Shown: one piece after another, positions 6,961 to 14,775 of the stretch
How the letters are laid out: the number at the start of each line of letters is the position of its first letter
How positions within the stretch are numbered: position 1 is the stretch's first letter
Origin: a virus
Reading direction: 5' to 3' (one strand)
DNA length: 23,306 nt
IMG/VR virus record: IMGVR_UViG_3300034101_004574
Coordinates: 1-23,306 of that record
Position numbers and translations under genes: made by a program
The notes under the pieces: generated by a model
Told to the model about the DNA's origin: nothing
Seen by the model: only the letters and a program-made list of their open reading frames with translations
Database searches by the model: none

Positions 6961-6991
6961 TCGCCCTATCGGGGTATCACCCGCAAGGAGC

Positions 6992-7342
6992 ATGAACAAA
7001 GTCACCATCGTAATCGAAGTGCAAGAAGCCACGGCATTTGCCGTGCATCCCATCATCGGGGCCAGCGGCAAAACCTACGGCCACGCTATGTATGATCCCA
7101 AGCGCGGCGCCATGGCGTTCCGCATGAGCTTGGAGGAATGGCGCGCGGCCAAGGCTGATCTGTGTCTGGCTAATCGGCCATTCTACGGATTGATCTATGA
7201 TGTCGAAGTCGAGCCAGAGGTTGTTTCAGCCAGCATCGCTCAAACACCACTGACCGCCAAACCGCTTTCGCCACAGGAGGCTTTGGCTGAAACCAACACT
7301 TTGATTGGAAAAATCTCTAAACTTCGCCGCAAGAAGAAATGA
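6992..7342 (+). CDS. Hypothetical head-region protein, 116 aa
   Basis: ATG 6992 follows a good SD (AAGGAG at 6985-6990) at close spacing. The N-terminal half is a mixed alpha/beta domain (VTIVIEVQEATAFAVHPIIG); a Ser/Pro/Ala stretch follows, and a basic tail (KISKLRRKKK) ends the protein. No transmembrane segment. It sits between the capsid and the head-tail adaptor, overlapping the latter by 4 nt (ATGA), so a minor head, decoration or DNA-packaging accessory role is plausible. Family not recognised. The basic C-terminus could touch DNA. Confidence 0.65.
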   Translation: MNKVTIVIEVQEATAFAVHPIIGASGKTYGHAMYDPKRGAMAFRMSLEEWRAAKADLCLANRPFYGLIYDVEVEPEVVSASIAQTPLTAKPLSPQEALAETNTLIGKISKLRRKKK

Positions 7343-8289
7343 CCGTAGCAGAAGCACAGTCTGATTTGCTTGGCCTGATTGGCATCGAGGACGCGCAATA
7401 TGCGTCCACGCAGGTCAACACCCGCATTTTGTCGGACATCAATGCCACCCTGCAAAAGCTGTGGACCATGCTGCCGCCGTGGTGGAGCACCAAGACTACC
7501 GGCGAGCTATTGCGCGCGCCGGTTCAGGTCAGCGGACTCACGGTGACGGCCGGCAGCAAAACAGTGGTGACGGCTGGCACCGGCACCCTGCCGGTCTGGA
7601 GCGAAGCCTGTGCCATCCGCATCACCGGTGATCCGCGGGACAACGAGATTGTGACCAAAGACAGCGCGGCGGCGTCATTTACCTTGGCCCTGCCCTATGC
7701 CGGACAAAACGCGGACGGCGTGACGGCCACGGTTTACAACGACTGCATCACCCTGGGAACGTCTGTCAGCGGCGTCCAGCCTCCGGTTATCATTCTTGGC
7801 GAGCATGAGCTTGTTCCGCTGCGCAGTCAGCGTGACGTTCACACTTTCGCGCCAAGTGTCGGGCACAACCGCGAAGCAGTCTATGGCCAGATGCACGACA
7901 GTTTTGTTGTGGCCGAACAGAGGGATGTGGACGTTCCTATCGGCTATCTGGTCGAGCGCGGCCTGACGGCGACCGGCCGCGTGATCAACCGGCTGCGCGT
8001 ATCCCCCTTCCCTGACAAGCAGTATGTGGTGCAGTTCGAGGAGCGGGCAGAGGCGCCGCGCATTGCCAGCCTTTCGCCGGGGCTGACCGAAATTCCGATT
8101 CCGCAGGATTACGCGGAGTCAATTTTCCTGCCTATCCTCCGGTATCAGTTTACTACGCAGAAGCATTTCGACGCATCCGCCATCCGTGCCGCACTCAAAG
8201 AACAATATCAGGAAGCCTTTCAACTGTTGGCCAAACTGAAGCCCCAAATCGCCCGTGCTGGGCATGTGCGGGTCAGCGATCACTGGTAA
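7339..8289 (+). CDS. Head-tail adaptor / tail tubular protein A-like
   Basis: A 316-aa protein in the position of the P22 gp4 / T7 gp11 type adaptor, which joins portal to tail nozzle. The N-terminal half is helical (SDLLGLIGIEDAQYASTQVN) with a Trp-rich patch (PPWWSTK), followed by an inserted beta domain (about 55-135, rich in Thr, Val, Gly). The C-terminal part returns to a helical bundle (DYAESIFLPILRYQFTTQKH) with long amphipathic helices. It overlaps the upstream gene by ATGA and the downstream gene by TAATG. Supported by gene order and helix-beta-helix layout; no single decisive motif. Confidence 0.65.
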   Translation: MTVAEAQSDLLGLIGIEDAQYASTQVNTRILSDINATLQKLWTMLPPWWSTKTTGELLRAPVQVSGLTVTAGSKTVVTAGTGTLPVWSEACAIRITGDPRDNEIVTKDSAAASFTLALPYAGQNADGVTATVYNDCITLGTSVSGVQPPVIILGEHELVPLRSQRDVHTFAPSVGHNREAVYGQMHDSFVVAEQRDVDVPIGYLVERGLTATGRVINRLRVSPFPDKQYVVQFEERAEAPRIASLSPGLTEIPIPQDYAESIFLPILRYQFTTQKHFDASAIRAALKEQYQEAFQLLAKLKPQIARAGHVRVSDHW

Positions 8290-10844
8290 TGCAATATGCA
8301 CGTATTAACACGTTTTCGGGGCTGAACGCCACCGATGACACGACCAACGCACCGCAAAACAGTCTGGCGGTCGCGGAAAATATCTTTGTTCGTCCCGCGG
8401 GCGCGCTGCGCCGTGCGCCGGCTTTTTCCAAGCTGTGGAACATGCAAAACCTACGCAGTTATGTGGAAGATGATTTGGGGCTTGGGCCGGGGGATGGCGT
8501 TGTTTTATTAAAAGTCCAATGTCCCCAAGGCGGAAGCTCCAGCCAGCGAATGACGGTTTTAGTTGCCTATGATTGCGAGAATTGGACAACGCAAGGATGT
8601 TTTTTTGTTGGCCGCGCAGACGGCTCAATACCGACAACAGACGATTTGGCTGGCATCGCCTTTCCGTCAACACCGGGAGCAGGATCAGACCCAATTTTAG
8701 AACGGCAATTTAATGTTGAGGTTATTGATATAATCACCGGCCTTGCCGCTGGCAAACGCATGTATTTCTCCCGTATTTACTCAGAGATATGGATTGGCAA
8801 CGGCGTGGACCAAAATTGGATTTACAATCCATCAACCGAGCAGATTCGCCCGGCCGGCACTAACAGCACCCCGAGCAAACCTTTAGTTGGATCCGTGCTC
8901 AGTTTGCCGGCTGCCGCCGCGGTGCAGCCAACTTTAAGCGTAGTGACGGCCGGAACCACGGTTGTCACTACCGGAACAACCACAACCACGACAGGCACCT
9001 CAACCTTAACTTTTACAGCTGATCCAATCAACTTTAGCGGAACAGCGGGCCAGAACATTAGAGTGCGCATTATTCCTTCTGGACTAAACACTTCCATTAC
9101 CAGCACTCGAACTGGCGCTGGCACGGCAATTAGCCCGTTTATTTACACTTTGACACTTGGCACCACGGCACCTCAAAGCAGTGCAGATGCTATTCGCAGT
9201 TTTGTCGCTGGTGATTACAACGCAACTGGAGTCCTGTCGGTTTCCGTTACGACTTTTGGACCCGATGCAAACCCTGCCCTGACGCTGGCCACAACGGCGC
9301 TTACCGGTGGCTCCGATGCGGTAGTGGCAGGTGGTCATCCGCCAAACAGCCGTTATAGGTTTGCCGCCACACTGTTCGATCCAGGGCCTTTTGGTGTTGG
9401 CCTTGGCTACGAAGGTCCGGCCGGCGCCTTGAGCGATGAAGTAATAGGGACCGGAGCTAATGACTTTACCGTAACTGTCGCGCAACAGTCGGGTGCAGGA
9501 ATACGCTTTACTAAACAAAACATTTGGATGCGTGAATATCTGGGGCCTTCTTACCCGATAAACCCAGACGGACCGTTTGTGTGGCGCAAAATCATGACGG
9601 TAAACAATGCCAATGGTTCATATCGGATTACCAAAAATTTTGACACGTTGGAAGTCAGCGACGAAGCGCCGGCACAAGGCGTCATTCCTCCTTGCACCAT
9701 GTTTGAGTTTGCCGGCGACCGAGTTTGGGCCAGCGGCAATGCCGCTGAACCATACCGAATATGGCTTTCCAAACTAAAAACCGAGACGGAGCAAGTGCCC
9801 GAAGGATGCGACATCACAAGCTATCTTGACATCGAGGGGAAAAAGGACGAGCCAAGCCGACCGCGTATAACGGCATTAAACAAAATAGAAACGCGCGTTC
9901 AGGTTCACACAGACCGATCTATTACTATGATTGAGGGGAGCACTTTGAACCGCATTGTCAGCCGTTCAGACTTTGGAGCGATTAACCCCGCCTGCCTTGC
10001 AGCATGGAGTCGGCCGGAAATCGTTTATCTGGGTAGCGATGGCGTTTTTTACAAAATGGTCAACTCGCAGTATTACCGGTCACAGCCCGCGGCGGACACG
10101 GGATGGCCAATCATGCGGAAACAAATCAATATCCCGCAGTTAGTTAGCGATCCGCAAAAATGCAATATGCTGGCTGATGCAACCAACAACATTGTCATGG
10201 CTTGGTTGCCGGTGACTGTGGGCGGCGATGGTTTTGCGGCGTTTGCTTTGGATTTAGAATCAAACGCTTTGACCGGACCCATCGAATGGCCGCGTTTGCT
10301 TTCGTGCTCTCCGGTCAGTTCTGGCGACAGCAAGTATGTGGGCTGCGACTACAATGGCGATTTGTTTGTTTTTAATCTGGGAGCAATGTTCAACGATCAG
10401 TTTAGCAGCAATTCGGCTTTTCAGTTGCGAGAAAACGATACCCAGCCCACATATCAGCAACGCGCCAGCGGCTTGCCGATATTTTTTATTGATGACGAAA
10501 CGGGCCGGTGGCTTTCTCGCGGTTTTAAGTGCGTATTTGAGACACAATATCTTGATTTTCAGACACCTAACGAACGCAAGGGCTTTTACACGCTTGAATG
10601 GACCGTAGCGCGCTACACCAGGGCAATCATCAAAATAATCCTGACCAGCGATGATGGCCACACTCAAACATTTGACTGCGGGGAAATGTATGGCAGGGAG
10701 CGAAACAAGATTGCTTTCATGATTAGCGGTAACGCCATCAAAGTGCGGTTTGAGGCTATTGTGGCCGAGGACAAACCCTTCATTGTCCGCGACTTAACTA
10801 TTGGCTACGAATTGCAGACAAACGCCGGCGGATTCTTTTTTTGA
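8289..10844 (+). CDS. Tail nozzle-like structural protein (P22 gp10 / T7 gp12 type)
   Basis: An 851-aa protein starting at ATG 8289 (TAATG overlap). The opening MQYARINTFSGLNATDDTTNAP, the NIFVRPAGALRRAP motif and the later segments ETRVQVHTDRSITMIEG and FGAINPACLAAWSRPEIVYL resemble podovirus nozzle/tail tubular protein B, a beta-propeller ring at the end of the short tail. Residues ~215-345 form an extra domain that begins with an extremely Thr-rich stretch (about 220-241) and has beta-sandwich character; it looks inserted. Base composition is visibly more AT-rich than the capsid gene, suggesting module exchange. The gene ends in a T-run immediately before the early promoter at 10854. Confidence 0.7.
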   Translation: MQYARINTFSGLNATDDTTNAPQNSLAVAENIFVRPAGALRRAPAFSKLWNMQNLRSYVEDDLGLGPGDGVVLLKVQCPQGGSSSQRMTVLVAYDCENWTTQGCFFVGRADGSIPTTDDLAGIAFPSTPGAGSDPILERQFNVEVIDIITGLAAGKRMYFSRIYSEIWIGNGVDQNWIYNPSTEQIRPAGTNSTPSKPLVGSVLSLPAAAAVQPTLSVVTAGTTVVTTGTTTTTTGTSTLTFTADPINFSGTAGQNIRVRIIPSGLNTSITSTRTGAGTAISPFIYTLTLGTTAPQSSADAIRSFVAGDYNATGVLSVSVTTFGPDANPALTLATTALTGGSDAVVAGGHPPNSRYRFAATLFDPGPFGVGLGYEGPAGALSDEVIGTGANDFTVTVAQQSGAGIRFTKQNIWMREYLGPSYPINPDGPFVWRKIMTVNNANGSYRITKNFDTLEVSDEAPAQGVIPPCTMFEFAGDRVWASGNAAEPYRIWLSKLKTETEQVPEGCDITSYLDIEGKKDEPSRPRITALNKIETRVQVHTDRSITMIEGSTLNRIVSRSDFGAINPACLAAWSRPEIVYLGSDGVFYKMVNSQYYRSQPAADTGWPIMRKQINIPQLVSDPQKCNMLADATNNIVMAWLPVTVGGDGFAAFALDLESNALTGPIEWPRLLSCSPVSSGDSKYVGCDYNGDLFVFNLGAMFNDQFSSNSAFQLRENDTQPTYQQRASGLPIFFIDDETGRWLSRGFKCVFETQYLDFQTPNERKGFYTLEWTVARYTRAIIKIILTSDDGHTQTFDCGEMYGRERNKIAFMISGNAIKVRFEAIVAEDKPFIVRDLTIGYELQTNAGGFFF

Positions 10845-10853
10845 AAAAACCGG

Positions 10854-10882
10854 TTGACGGTGACTAACACCGCGGGTATTGT
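10854..10882 (+). promoter_or_regulatory. Promoter of the regulator genes with family C operator in the spacer
   Basis: TTGACG (10854-10859), exactly 17 bp, then TATTGT (10877-10882). The 13-mer GGTGACTAACACC (10859-10871) overlaps the -35 edge and fills the spacer, followed by GCGGG next to the -10. ATG 10889 is only 6 nt after the -10, implying a leaderless mRNA. Binding of a regulator here would block RNA polymerase. The neighbouring ribbon-helix-helix genes make autoregulation the simplest idea. Confidence 0.75.
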
Positions 10883-10888
10883 GTAGGT

Positions 10889-11056
10889 ATGCCAAGCCAA
10901 AGGGCCGCCAATAAAAAGTGTATAGCGACATGGGTCGATAAATCCGTGAAGCGGCAGCTTGAGCAGTTAGCAAAAAAGCAAGGAAAGCCATTGAGTCAGC
11001 TTGTCAATGAGCTTTATGAATATCATCTTAATAAGGCTACGTCTAAAAAACCGTAA
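10889..11056 (+). CDS. Ribbon-helix-helix DNA-binding regulator, 55 aa
   Basis: A short protein with an Arc/CopG/MetJ-type fold pattern: basic N-terminal arm, beta-strand KCIATWVD (residues 10-17), helix A KSVKRQLEQLAKKQG (18-32), turn GKP, and helix B LSQLVNELYEYHL (35-47). Such proteins dimerise through the strand and insert it into the major groove of palindromic operators. It starts directly behind the promoter at 10854, with no leader. The gene lies between structural and replication blocks, a usual place for a regulator. It probably binds the GGTGACTAACACC motif in its own promoter, but that is inference. Confidence 0.8.
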   Translation: MPSQRAANKKCIATWVDKSVKRQLEQLAKKQGKPLSQLVNELYEYHLNKATSKKP

Positions 11057-11075
11057 CCTTGAAATCATTTATTCC

Positions 11076-11249
11076 ATGCCCATCAAGCAAGCCCACCAAG
11101 TCAAGAAAACCGCACGGGACAAGAAGGCCCTGATCGCCATCTATGTTTCGAGAGACGTTCACGCCGGACTCAAAAAGCTGGCCGATCAAGACGGCCGCAC
11201 ATTGAGCAACTACCTCAATCGGATTTTGTCTCCGGTGACTAACACCTAA
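11076..11249 (+). CDS. Second ribbon-helix-helix DNA-binding regulator, 57 aa
   Basis: ATG 11076 was chosen because upstream in-frame starts overlap the first regulator and add non-conserved residues. The pattern again is a basic N-terminal arm, beta-strand ALIAIYVSRD (residues 18-27), helix A VHAGLKKLADQDG (28-40) and helix B TLSNYLNRIL (42-51). It ends SPVTNT, encoded by the second copy of GGTGACTAACACC (11234-11246). Sequence identity with the 55-aa regulator is low, so they are not a recent duplication. The two could heterodimerise or form a switch; both ideas are inference. It lies 19 nt after the first gene, in the same transcript. Confidence 0.75.
   Translation: MPIKQAHQVKKTARDKKALIAIYVSRDVHAGLKKLADQDGRTLSNYLNRILSPVTNT
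11234..11246. promoter_or_regulatory. Family C motif GGTGACTAACACC, copy 2
   Basis: Identical to the 13-mer in the 10854 promoter. It forms the last codons of the second ribbon-helix-helix gene and lies 4 nt before ATG 11251. Imperfect symmetry GGTG-n5-CACC. Candidate operator or roadblock site for downstream genes. Confidence 0.6.
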
Positions 11250-11250
11250 T

Positions 11251-11466
11251 ATGTCGGACGTTTCCCTCATGGCTGTTTACTCGCTAACGCTTGCCGTGTG
11301 CGCCGGATGTTTTGGTTTTACGCTTGGCCGGTGGCTGGGTGAACGCGCCGGCCGCAATGAGGCCATGGTTGAAGAAGCGTTGTGGAAGGCCATCGAGAAC
11401 CAGCGCAAAGCAGAGGCGCGCCAGGTAATGATTTGGGATCCGTCTCTGGGGGGCGGAGCCAACTAA
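11251..11466 (+). CDS. Small membrane protein, 71 aa
   Basis: One N-terminal transmembrane helix (about residues 5-29, SLMAVYSLTLAVCAGCFGFT) with two Cys, followed by a charged, helical cytoplasmic part (ERAGRNEAMVEEALWKAIEN) and a Gly-rich end. It starts 1 nt after the preceding stop and immediately after family C copy 2, so it belongs to the regulator operon. Function not recognised. Small early membrane proteins of temperate phages sometimes act in superinfection exclusion; nothing here proves that. Confidence 0.6.
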   Translation: MSDVSLMAVYSLTLAVCAGCFGFTLGRWLGERAGRNEAMVEEALWKAIENQRKAEARQVMIWDPSLGGGAN

Positions 11467-11494
11467 CTAACCACCCCAGAACAAAGGAGAAACA

Positions 11495-12484
11495 ATGAGC
11501 ATACTGAAAACCGTGCGGACCGGCAAAGTCGTTCGTCCGCAGCGCGGCGTCATTTATGGCGTCGAATCAGTCGGAAAGACCACGCTGGCGGCACAAGCCC
11601 CCTCGCCTCTCTTTCTGGACATCGAAGGCGGATCATCCCACTTGGACGTTCCGCGGCTGGAAATCAAAAACTGGAATGACATGCTGGCCGCGCTGGATGA
11701 ACTGGCCGCCGGCGGTCACGGCTACCAGACAGCGGTTGTGGATTCGGCCGATTGGGCTGAACGCCTCGCCATCGAGAACCTGTTGGCCGAAACCAAGCAG
11801 CCAAGCATCGAATCATTCGGTTACGGCAAAGGCTGGGTTCAGGCCGCGGAGCGGTTCGCCCGCTTTCTTGCCAAGCTGGATGCCTGTGTCGAGGCCGGGA
11901 TGCACGTTCTGGTGATCGGCCACGCGCACATTCGCCGCGTCGAGCCGCCGGATCAGATGGCCGCTTACGACCGCTACGAGCCGAAGTTGGGCAAGCAGAC
12001 TTCGCCTCTCCTCAAGGAGTGGGCGGACGAACTCTACTTTGCGCAGTTTAAGACCAAGCTGATTGAGGCTGACTCCGGCAAAATGAAGGCCCGCGGTGGC
12101 AAAGAGCGCGTCCTCTACACGACCCATTCGGCTGCCTACGATGCCAAGACCCGCGCCGGTCTGGCCGAGGAGTTGCCGCTGGAGTGGGCGTCGATTGCGT
12201 CCGTATTCCCTGACTTGAGTTCAGCCAAACCAAAGGCAAAAGCGGCAAAAGCCAAAGCTCAACCGTCCGCGCCGGCCATTGCCGACCAAGTGCTCGAAGC
12301 CATTGGGGAATCTTTGGCCATCGAGGACATGGAAGGCTTTTTGCGCGCGAAAGGCCAGATCGGGGCCGGTCAATCGTGGAAAGACGCTGACCAAGCGTTT
12401 CTTGAACGGATTGTGGAACACCCCACCCGCTTCATTGGCGCGGTGCGCACCCACTACGTCGAACGTCAAAAGGAGGCGGCATAA
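11495..12484 (+). CDS. Phage RecA-like ATPase, Sak4/AAA_24 type (single-strand annealing recombinase)
   Basis: A 329-aa protein with Walker A GVESVGKTT (22-30), a hydrophobic strand plus acid PLFLDIEGG (38-46), Walker B-like TAVVDSADW (79-87, Asp83) and a later strand VLVIGHAHIRR. This matches the AAA_24 / phage nucleotide-binding family that includes Sak4 recombinases. The C-terminal third (from about 245) has a Lys/Ala-rich linker and a small extra domain. SD AAAGGAG lies before ATG 11495. It is followed by an exonuclease and an SSB-like gene, the usual partners of Sak4, so a role in homologous recombination and repair of phage DNA is likely. It ends in KEAA from the recurring coupling sequence (AGGAGGCGGCAT). 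Confidence 0.85.
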   Translation: MSILKTVRTGKVVRPQRGVIYGVESVGKTTLAAQAPSPLFLDIEGGSSHLDVPRLEIKNWNDMLAALDELAAGGHGYQTAVVDSADWAERLAIENLLAETKQPSIESFGYGKGWVQAAERFARFLAKLDACVEAGMHVLVIGHAHIRRVEPPDQMAAYDRYEPKLGKQTSPLLKEWADELYFAQFKTKLIEADSGKMKARGGKERVLYTTHSAAYDAKTRAGLAEELPLEWASIASVFPDLSSAKPKAKAAKAKAQPSAPAIADQVLEAIGESLAIEDMEGFLRAKGQIGAGQSWKDADQAFLERIVEHPTRFIGAVRTHYVERQKEAA

Positions 12485-12747
12485 TGGACCTCAAGAAAAT
12501 GCGGAACCTTTACAGTCACTTGGACATTAACGAGCGGCCGAAGGTAAAAGATCAGTGGTCTTTTTTGCGCTACCAAGCCATCCAAAAAGAAGTCGAACAT
12601 CTGGAATTGCCCGCGATTGCGCGTGTGCGCGCGGCCGTGTCGGAAACTGTCACATTCCGCCGCCTGATTGCACACAGCGACACGCTCGAAGGCTTGGCCG
12701 AGGCGCTACGCACTTATTACACCCCCGAAGTCGAGGAGGCGGCATGA
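12484..12747 (+). CDS. Hypothetical protein of the recombination operon, 87 aa
   Basis: Soluble, helical, charged; no cysteine or membrane segment. It starts by TAATG overlap with the ATPase gene, with the SD inside AAGGAGGCGGC (12470-12480). The C-terminus VEEAA is again encoded by the GAGGAGGCGGC coupling sequence for the next gene. Residues ~25-60 (WSFLRYQAIQKEVEHLELPA) look like two amphipathic helices. Position between ATPase and exonuclease suggests an accessory role in recombination, but the family is not recognised. Confidence 0.65.
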   Translation: MDLKKMRNLYSHLDINERPKVKDQWSFLRYQAIQKEVEHLELPAIARVRAAVSETVTFRRLIAHSDTLEGLAEALRTYYTPEVEEAA

Positions 12748-12938
12748 CGGCCGAACTTGTCCGCCGGCTTGGAGCCATCGACTACCGCGGCGACCGACCG
12801 TGCGTCCCACAAAGCCGCATGGCTGAACTGGCAATCGCTTTGGACCGTCCGCGTCAAAAGCTGATCGCCCGCGTCCTCGAACTTATCCGCAAACGCTACA
12901 AACACCATGAGCAGAATCCGTCATTCCGCGCTTCCTAA
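12744..12938 (+). CDS. Small basic helix-turn-helix-like protein, 64 aa
   Basis: ATG 12744 overlaps the previous stop (ATGA) and is preceded by GAGGAGG. The protein is Arg-rich with helices SRMAELAIALDRPRQKLIAR and VLELIRKRYK, which resemble the helix pair of a small HTH, ending in a polar tail. It overlaps the exonuclease start by 32 nt. DNA binding is plausible from charge and spacing but not proven. Confidence 0.55.
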   Translation: MTAELVRRLGAIDYRGDRPCVPQSRMAELAIALDRPRQKLIARVLELIRKRYKHHEQNPSFRAS

Positions 12939-13944
12939 ACTGGAGCAGTGTCCCTGCTACGAAAGCAATCCGGTGGCCGGACCGGCTGCGCAACGAGGCT
13001 TGGCTTTGGACGCAGCCCTGCGGTTGCTTCTTCAAGACGATGCCCGCGGCATGGAGCCGTTGCCCGATGCCGACCGCGAGGCGGTGCGCTGGGCGGCCGA
13101 AACCATCATGGCTTTGGCCGGCGATTACGCCATCGAAGTCCGCGAGGAGGAGTTGCGCATGCGAACCCCCGGTATCGAACACCGCGGCACAGCAGATGTC
13201 GTGTGCTCTGGCGCCGGATGGGTGGGTGACTTGAAAACCGGTCAGGTCCGCGATTACTACGGCCAGATGGCCGCGTATGCGTGGGCTTTGATGGAACAGC
13301 ATTTCGCCACCGAATGGACAGCATACCTGATCTTTTGCGATCAGAAACAAGTCGTGACACACAAGTTTACCTATGCGGAGGCAAAGGATGCCGTCGAAAG
13401 GATTGTCAACTACGCCCGCGACCCATACCGCGAGCCGCGCGCCTGCGAATACTGCGGGTGGTGCAAGTTGCAGGACCGGTGCCCCGCTGTTGTGCAGCCG
13501 GTGACTAACACCTTCGAGCTTGTCGAGAAGGAAAAAGGATTAAGTGCTCTCCGTGAGCGGTTGTTGTCCGATCCGGCCAAACTTGGACAGTTCCTTGCGG
13601 ACGCTAAACTGTTCGCCAGTGAATTGATCACCCCGCTGCGTGACGAGGCCAAGAAGATGCTGGCCGCCAACCCTGAAGCCATTCCGGGCTGGCAAGTGTC
13701 GCCGGTCAAAGGCCGCGAGCACTTCGACCATATCGCCATCGTGCAAACGGCGGCGGCCTCGAAGTGCGGCATGGACAGCCTTGTGCTGGCCATGGGCGGG
13801 AAGATGGACGGCAAGGACTATCGCGCATGGTGCGCGAGCATGAACCAGCCGGTCGATGAATCTTTTGCCCGCGTGGGCGAAGGAACAACCCAACTGCGGC
13901 AGGCAAAGGCTTCCGCAAAACCAAAAACCCTGAAGGAGAAATAA
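12907..13944 (+). CDS. PD-(D/E)XK exonuclease with Fe-S-type cysteines (DUF2800/Cas4-RecB like)
   Basis: A 345-aa protein. The nuclease core has HRGTADVVC (92-100, Asp97), GWVGDLKTG (104-112, Asp108 and Lys110) and the QxxxY-like GQMAAY (119-124), matching RecB/Cas4-type nucleases. Cys15/Cys17 and C-terminal Cys180, 183, 186 and 192 (CEYCGWCKLQDRC) fit an iron-sulphur cluster as in Cas4/AddB-like enzymes. The C-terminal third is helical and may contact the ATPase or SSB. It probably resects dsDNA ends for annealing. Residues 199-202 (VTNT) are encoded by family C copy 3. It ends TAATG with the SSB-like gene. Confidence 0.85.
   Translation: MSRIRHSALPKLEQCPCYESNPVAGPAAQRGLALDAALRLLLQDDARGMEPLPDADREAVRWAAETIMALAGDYAIEVREEELRMRTPGIEHRGTADVVCSGAGWVGDLKTGQVRDYYGQMAAYAWALMEQHFATEWTAYLIFCDQKQVVTHKFTYAEAKDAVERIVNYARDPYREPRACEYCGWCKLQDRCPAVVQPVTNTFELVEKEKGLSALRERLLSDPAKLGQFLADAKLFASELITPLRDEAKKMLAANPEAIPGWQVSPVKGREHFDHIAIVQTAAASKCGMDSLVLAMGGKMDGKDYRAWCASMNQPVDESFARVGEGTTQLRQAKASAKPKTLKEK
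13500..13512. promoter_or_regulatory. Family C motif GGTGACTAACACC, copy 3 (inside exonuclease gene)
   Basis: Exact 13-mer, with flanks CC and T shared with copy 2. Located inside coding sequence just after the cysteine cluster, in the reading frame V-T-N-T. No promoter hexamers are evident nearby, so an intragenic operator or roadblock, or a non-regulatory DNA site, is possible. Confidence 0.5.
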
Positions 13945-14459
13945 TGAAATACACCTATTCGGAACCCAAGCCGATGGGCGCGCCTCTGCGCCCTGGGCAC
14001 TACAAAGTCGAGATTACCGATGCCATCGAGAAGCAGTCGAAGGCCGGCAACGAAATGATGGAGTTGGATTTGCTGGTGATCGAGCCGCGCGCGTTCTACG
14101 GCTCCACCATGCGGGACTACATTGTGAACAGTGAGAAAATGCGCTGGAAGGTCAACCAAGTGATCGCGGCCATTGGCATGAGGCTGGAGGAAGGCGACTC
14201 CGGCGACCTCGAACCCAAGCACATTGTCGGCAAAACCGCTATCGTGCGCGTTGAGTTGGAGGCCAACCCCAAGGGCAAAGACCCGGACAAGCTGTGGCCG
14301 CGCCCGAAGAACTACCTCTGGGGCGACCGCGCCGACGAAGTGGACTTGGGACCGGATGCCGATGAGGCGCCGGCCGCTCCGGCTAAAAGTGCGCCTGCGG
14401 TGACTAACACCTCCAAAGACGCCGACCTCGAACTCGCGGACGATGACATCCCGTTCTGA
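13944..14459 (+). CDS. Single-stranded DNA-binding-like protein (DUF669-like) with SSB C-tail
   Basis: A 171-aa protein. The first ~125 residues look like a compact beta domain (GHYKVEITDAIEKQSKAGNE, MELDLLVI, KTAIVRVELEA). A flexible Pro/Ala linker follows (142-156), and the acidic tip LADDDIPF (164-171) matches the SSB C-terminal peptide that recruits partner enzymes. The domain resembles phage DUF669/SSB-like proteins coating ssDNA during recombination and replication. It sits with the Sak4-like ATPase and exonuclease. VTNT in the linker (153-156) is encoded by family C copy 4. SD GAAGGAG precedes ATG 13944. Confidence 0.8.
   Translation: MKYTYSEPKPMGAPLRPGHYKVEITDAIEKQSKAGNEMMELDLLVIEPRAFYGSTMRDYIVNSEKMRWKVNQVIAAIGMRLEEGDSGDLEPKHIVGKTAIVRVELEANPKGKDPDKLWPRPKNYLWGDRADEVDLGPDADEAPAAPAKSAPAVTNTSKDADLELADDDIPF
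14399..14411. promoter_or_regulatory. Family C motif GGTGACTAACACC, copy 4 (inside SSB-like gene)
   Basis: Exact 13-mer in the linker-coding part of the SSB-like gene, read as V-T-N-T, the same frame as copies 2 and 3. It lies 50 nt before ATG 14461 of the winged-helix gene. Confidence 0.5.
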
Positions 14460-14460
14460 C

Positions 14461-14775
14461 ATGAACGCGATTCAACTCCCCCTGTGGGCTGCGGCTGCCA
14501 GCTATCCGCTGGCGGCCGGCAGCAAAACCGGCGGAACATCCGAGGAGGCAGCCAAGAAGATTCACGCCGCACGGCTGCGCAACAAAGCATTGCGCGTCTT
14601 GCAAACGAATCCGGGCGGTCTGACCGCGGATGAAATCGCGGCCGAGCTTGGAGAGTCCATTCTTTCCATTCGGCCGCGGGTTTCCGAACTGAAACGGCTT
14701 GGCGAAGTGGAAAAGACCCGCGAACGCCGGCGCAACTTCAGTGGCATGTCTGCCAGCGTTTGGAGAGCGGTATGA
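14461..14775 (+). CDS. Winged-helix DNA-binding protein, 104 aa
   Basis: ATG 14461 begins 1 nt after the SSB stop. Residues ~40-100 form a winged HTH: helix AARLRNKALRVLQTNPGGLT, helix-turn-helix DEIAAELGESILSIRPRVSE, LKRLGEVEKTRERRRN as recognition helix end and wing, then a short strand. This is the common phage 'HTH domain' protein near replication genes. Likely a transcription regulator or replication accessory protein. The first 30 residues are Ala/Gly/Ser-rich and probably flexible. Confidence 0.7.
   Translation: MNAIQLPLWAAAASYPLAAGSKTGGTSEEAAKKIHAARLRNKALRVLQTNPGGLTADEIAAELGESILSIRPRVSELKRLGEVEKTRERRRNFSGMSASVWRAV

Noticed and set aside
13818-14462. A 214-residue minus-strand frame opposite the SSB-like gene
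   Set aside because: Antisense to a well-supported gene with no motif; again a codon-bias shadow.
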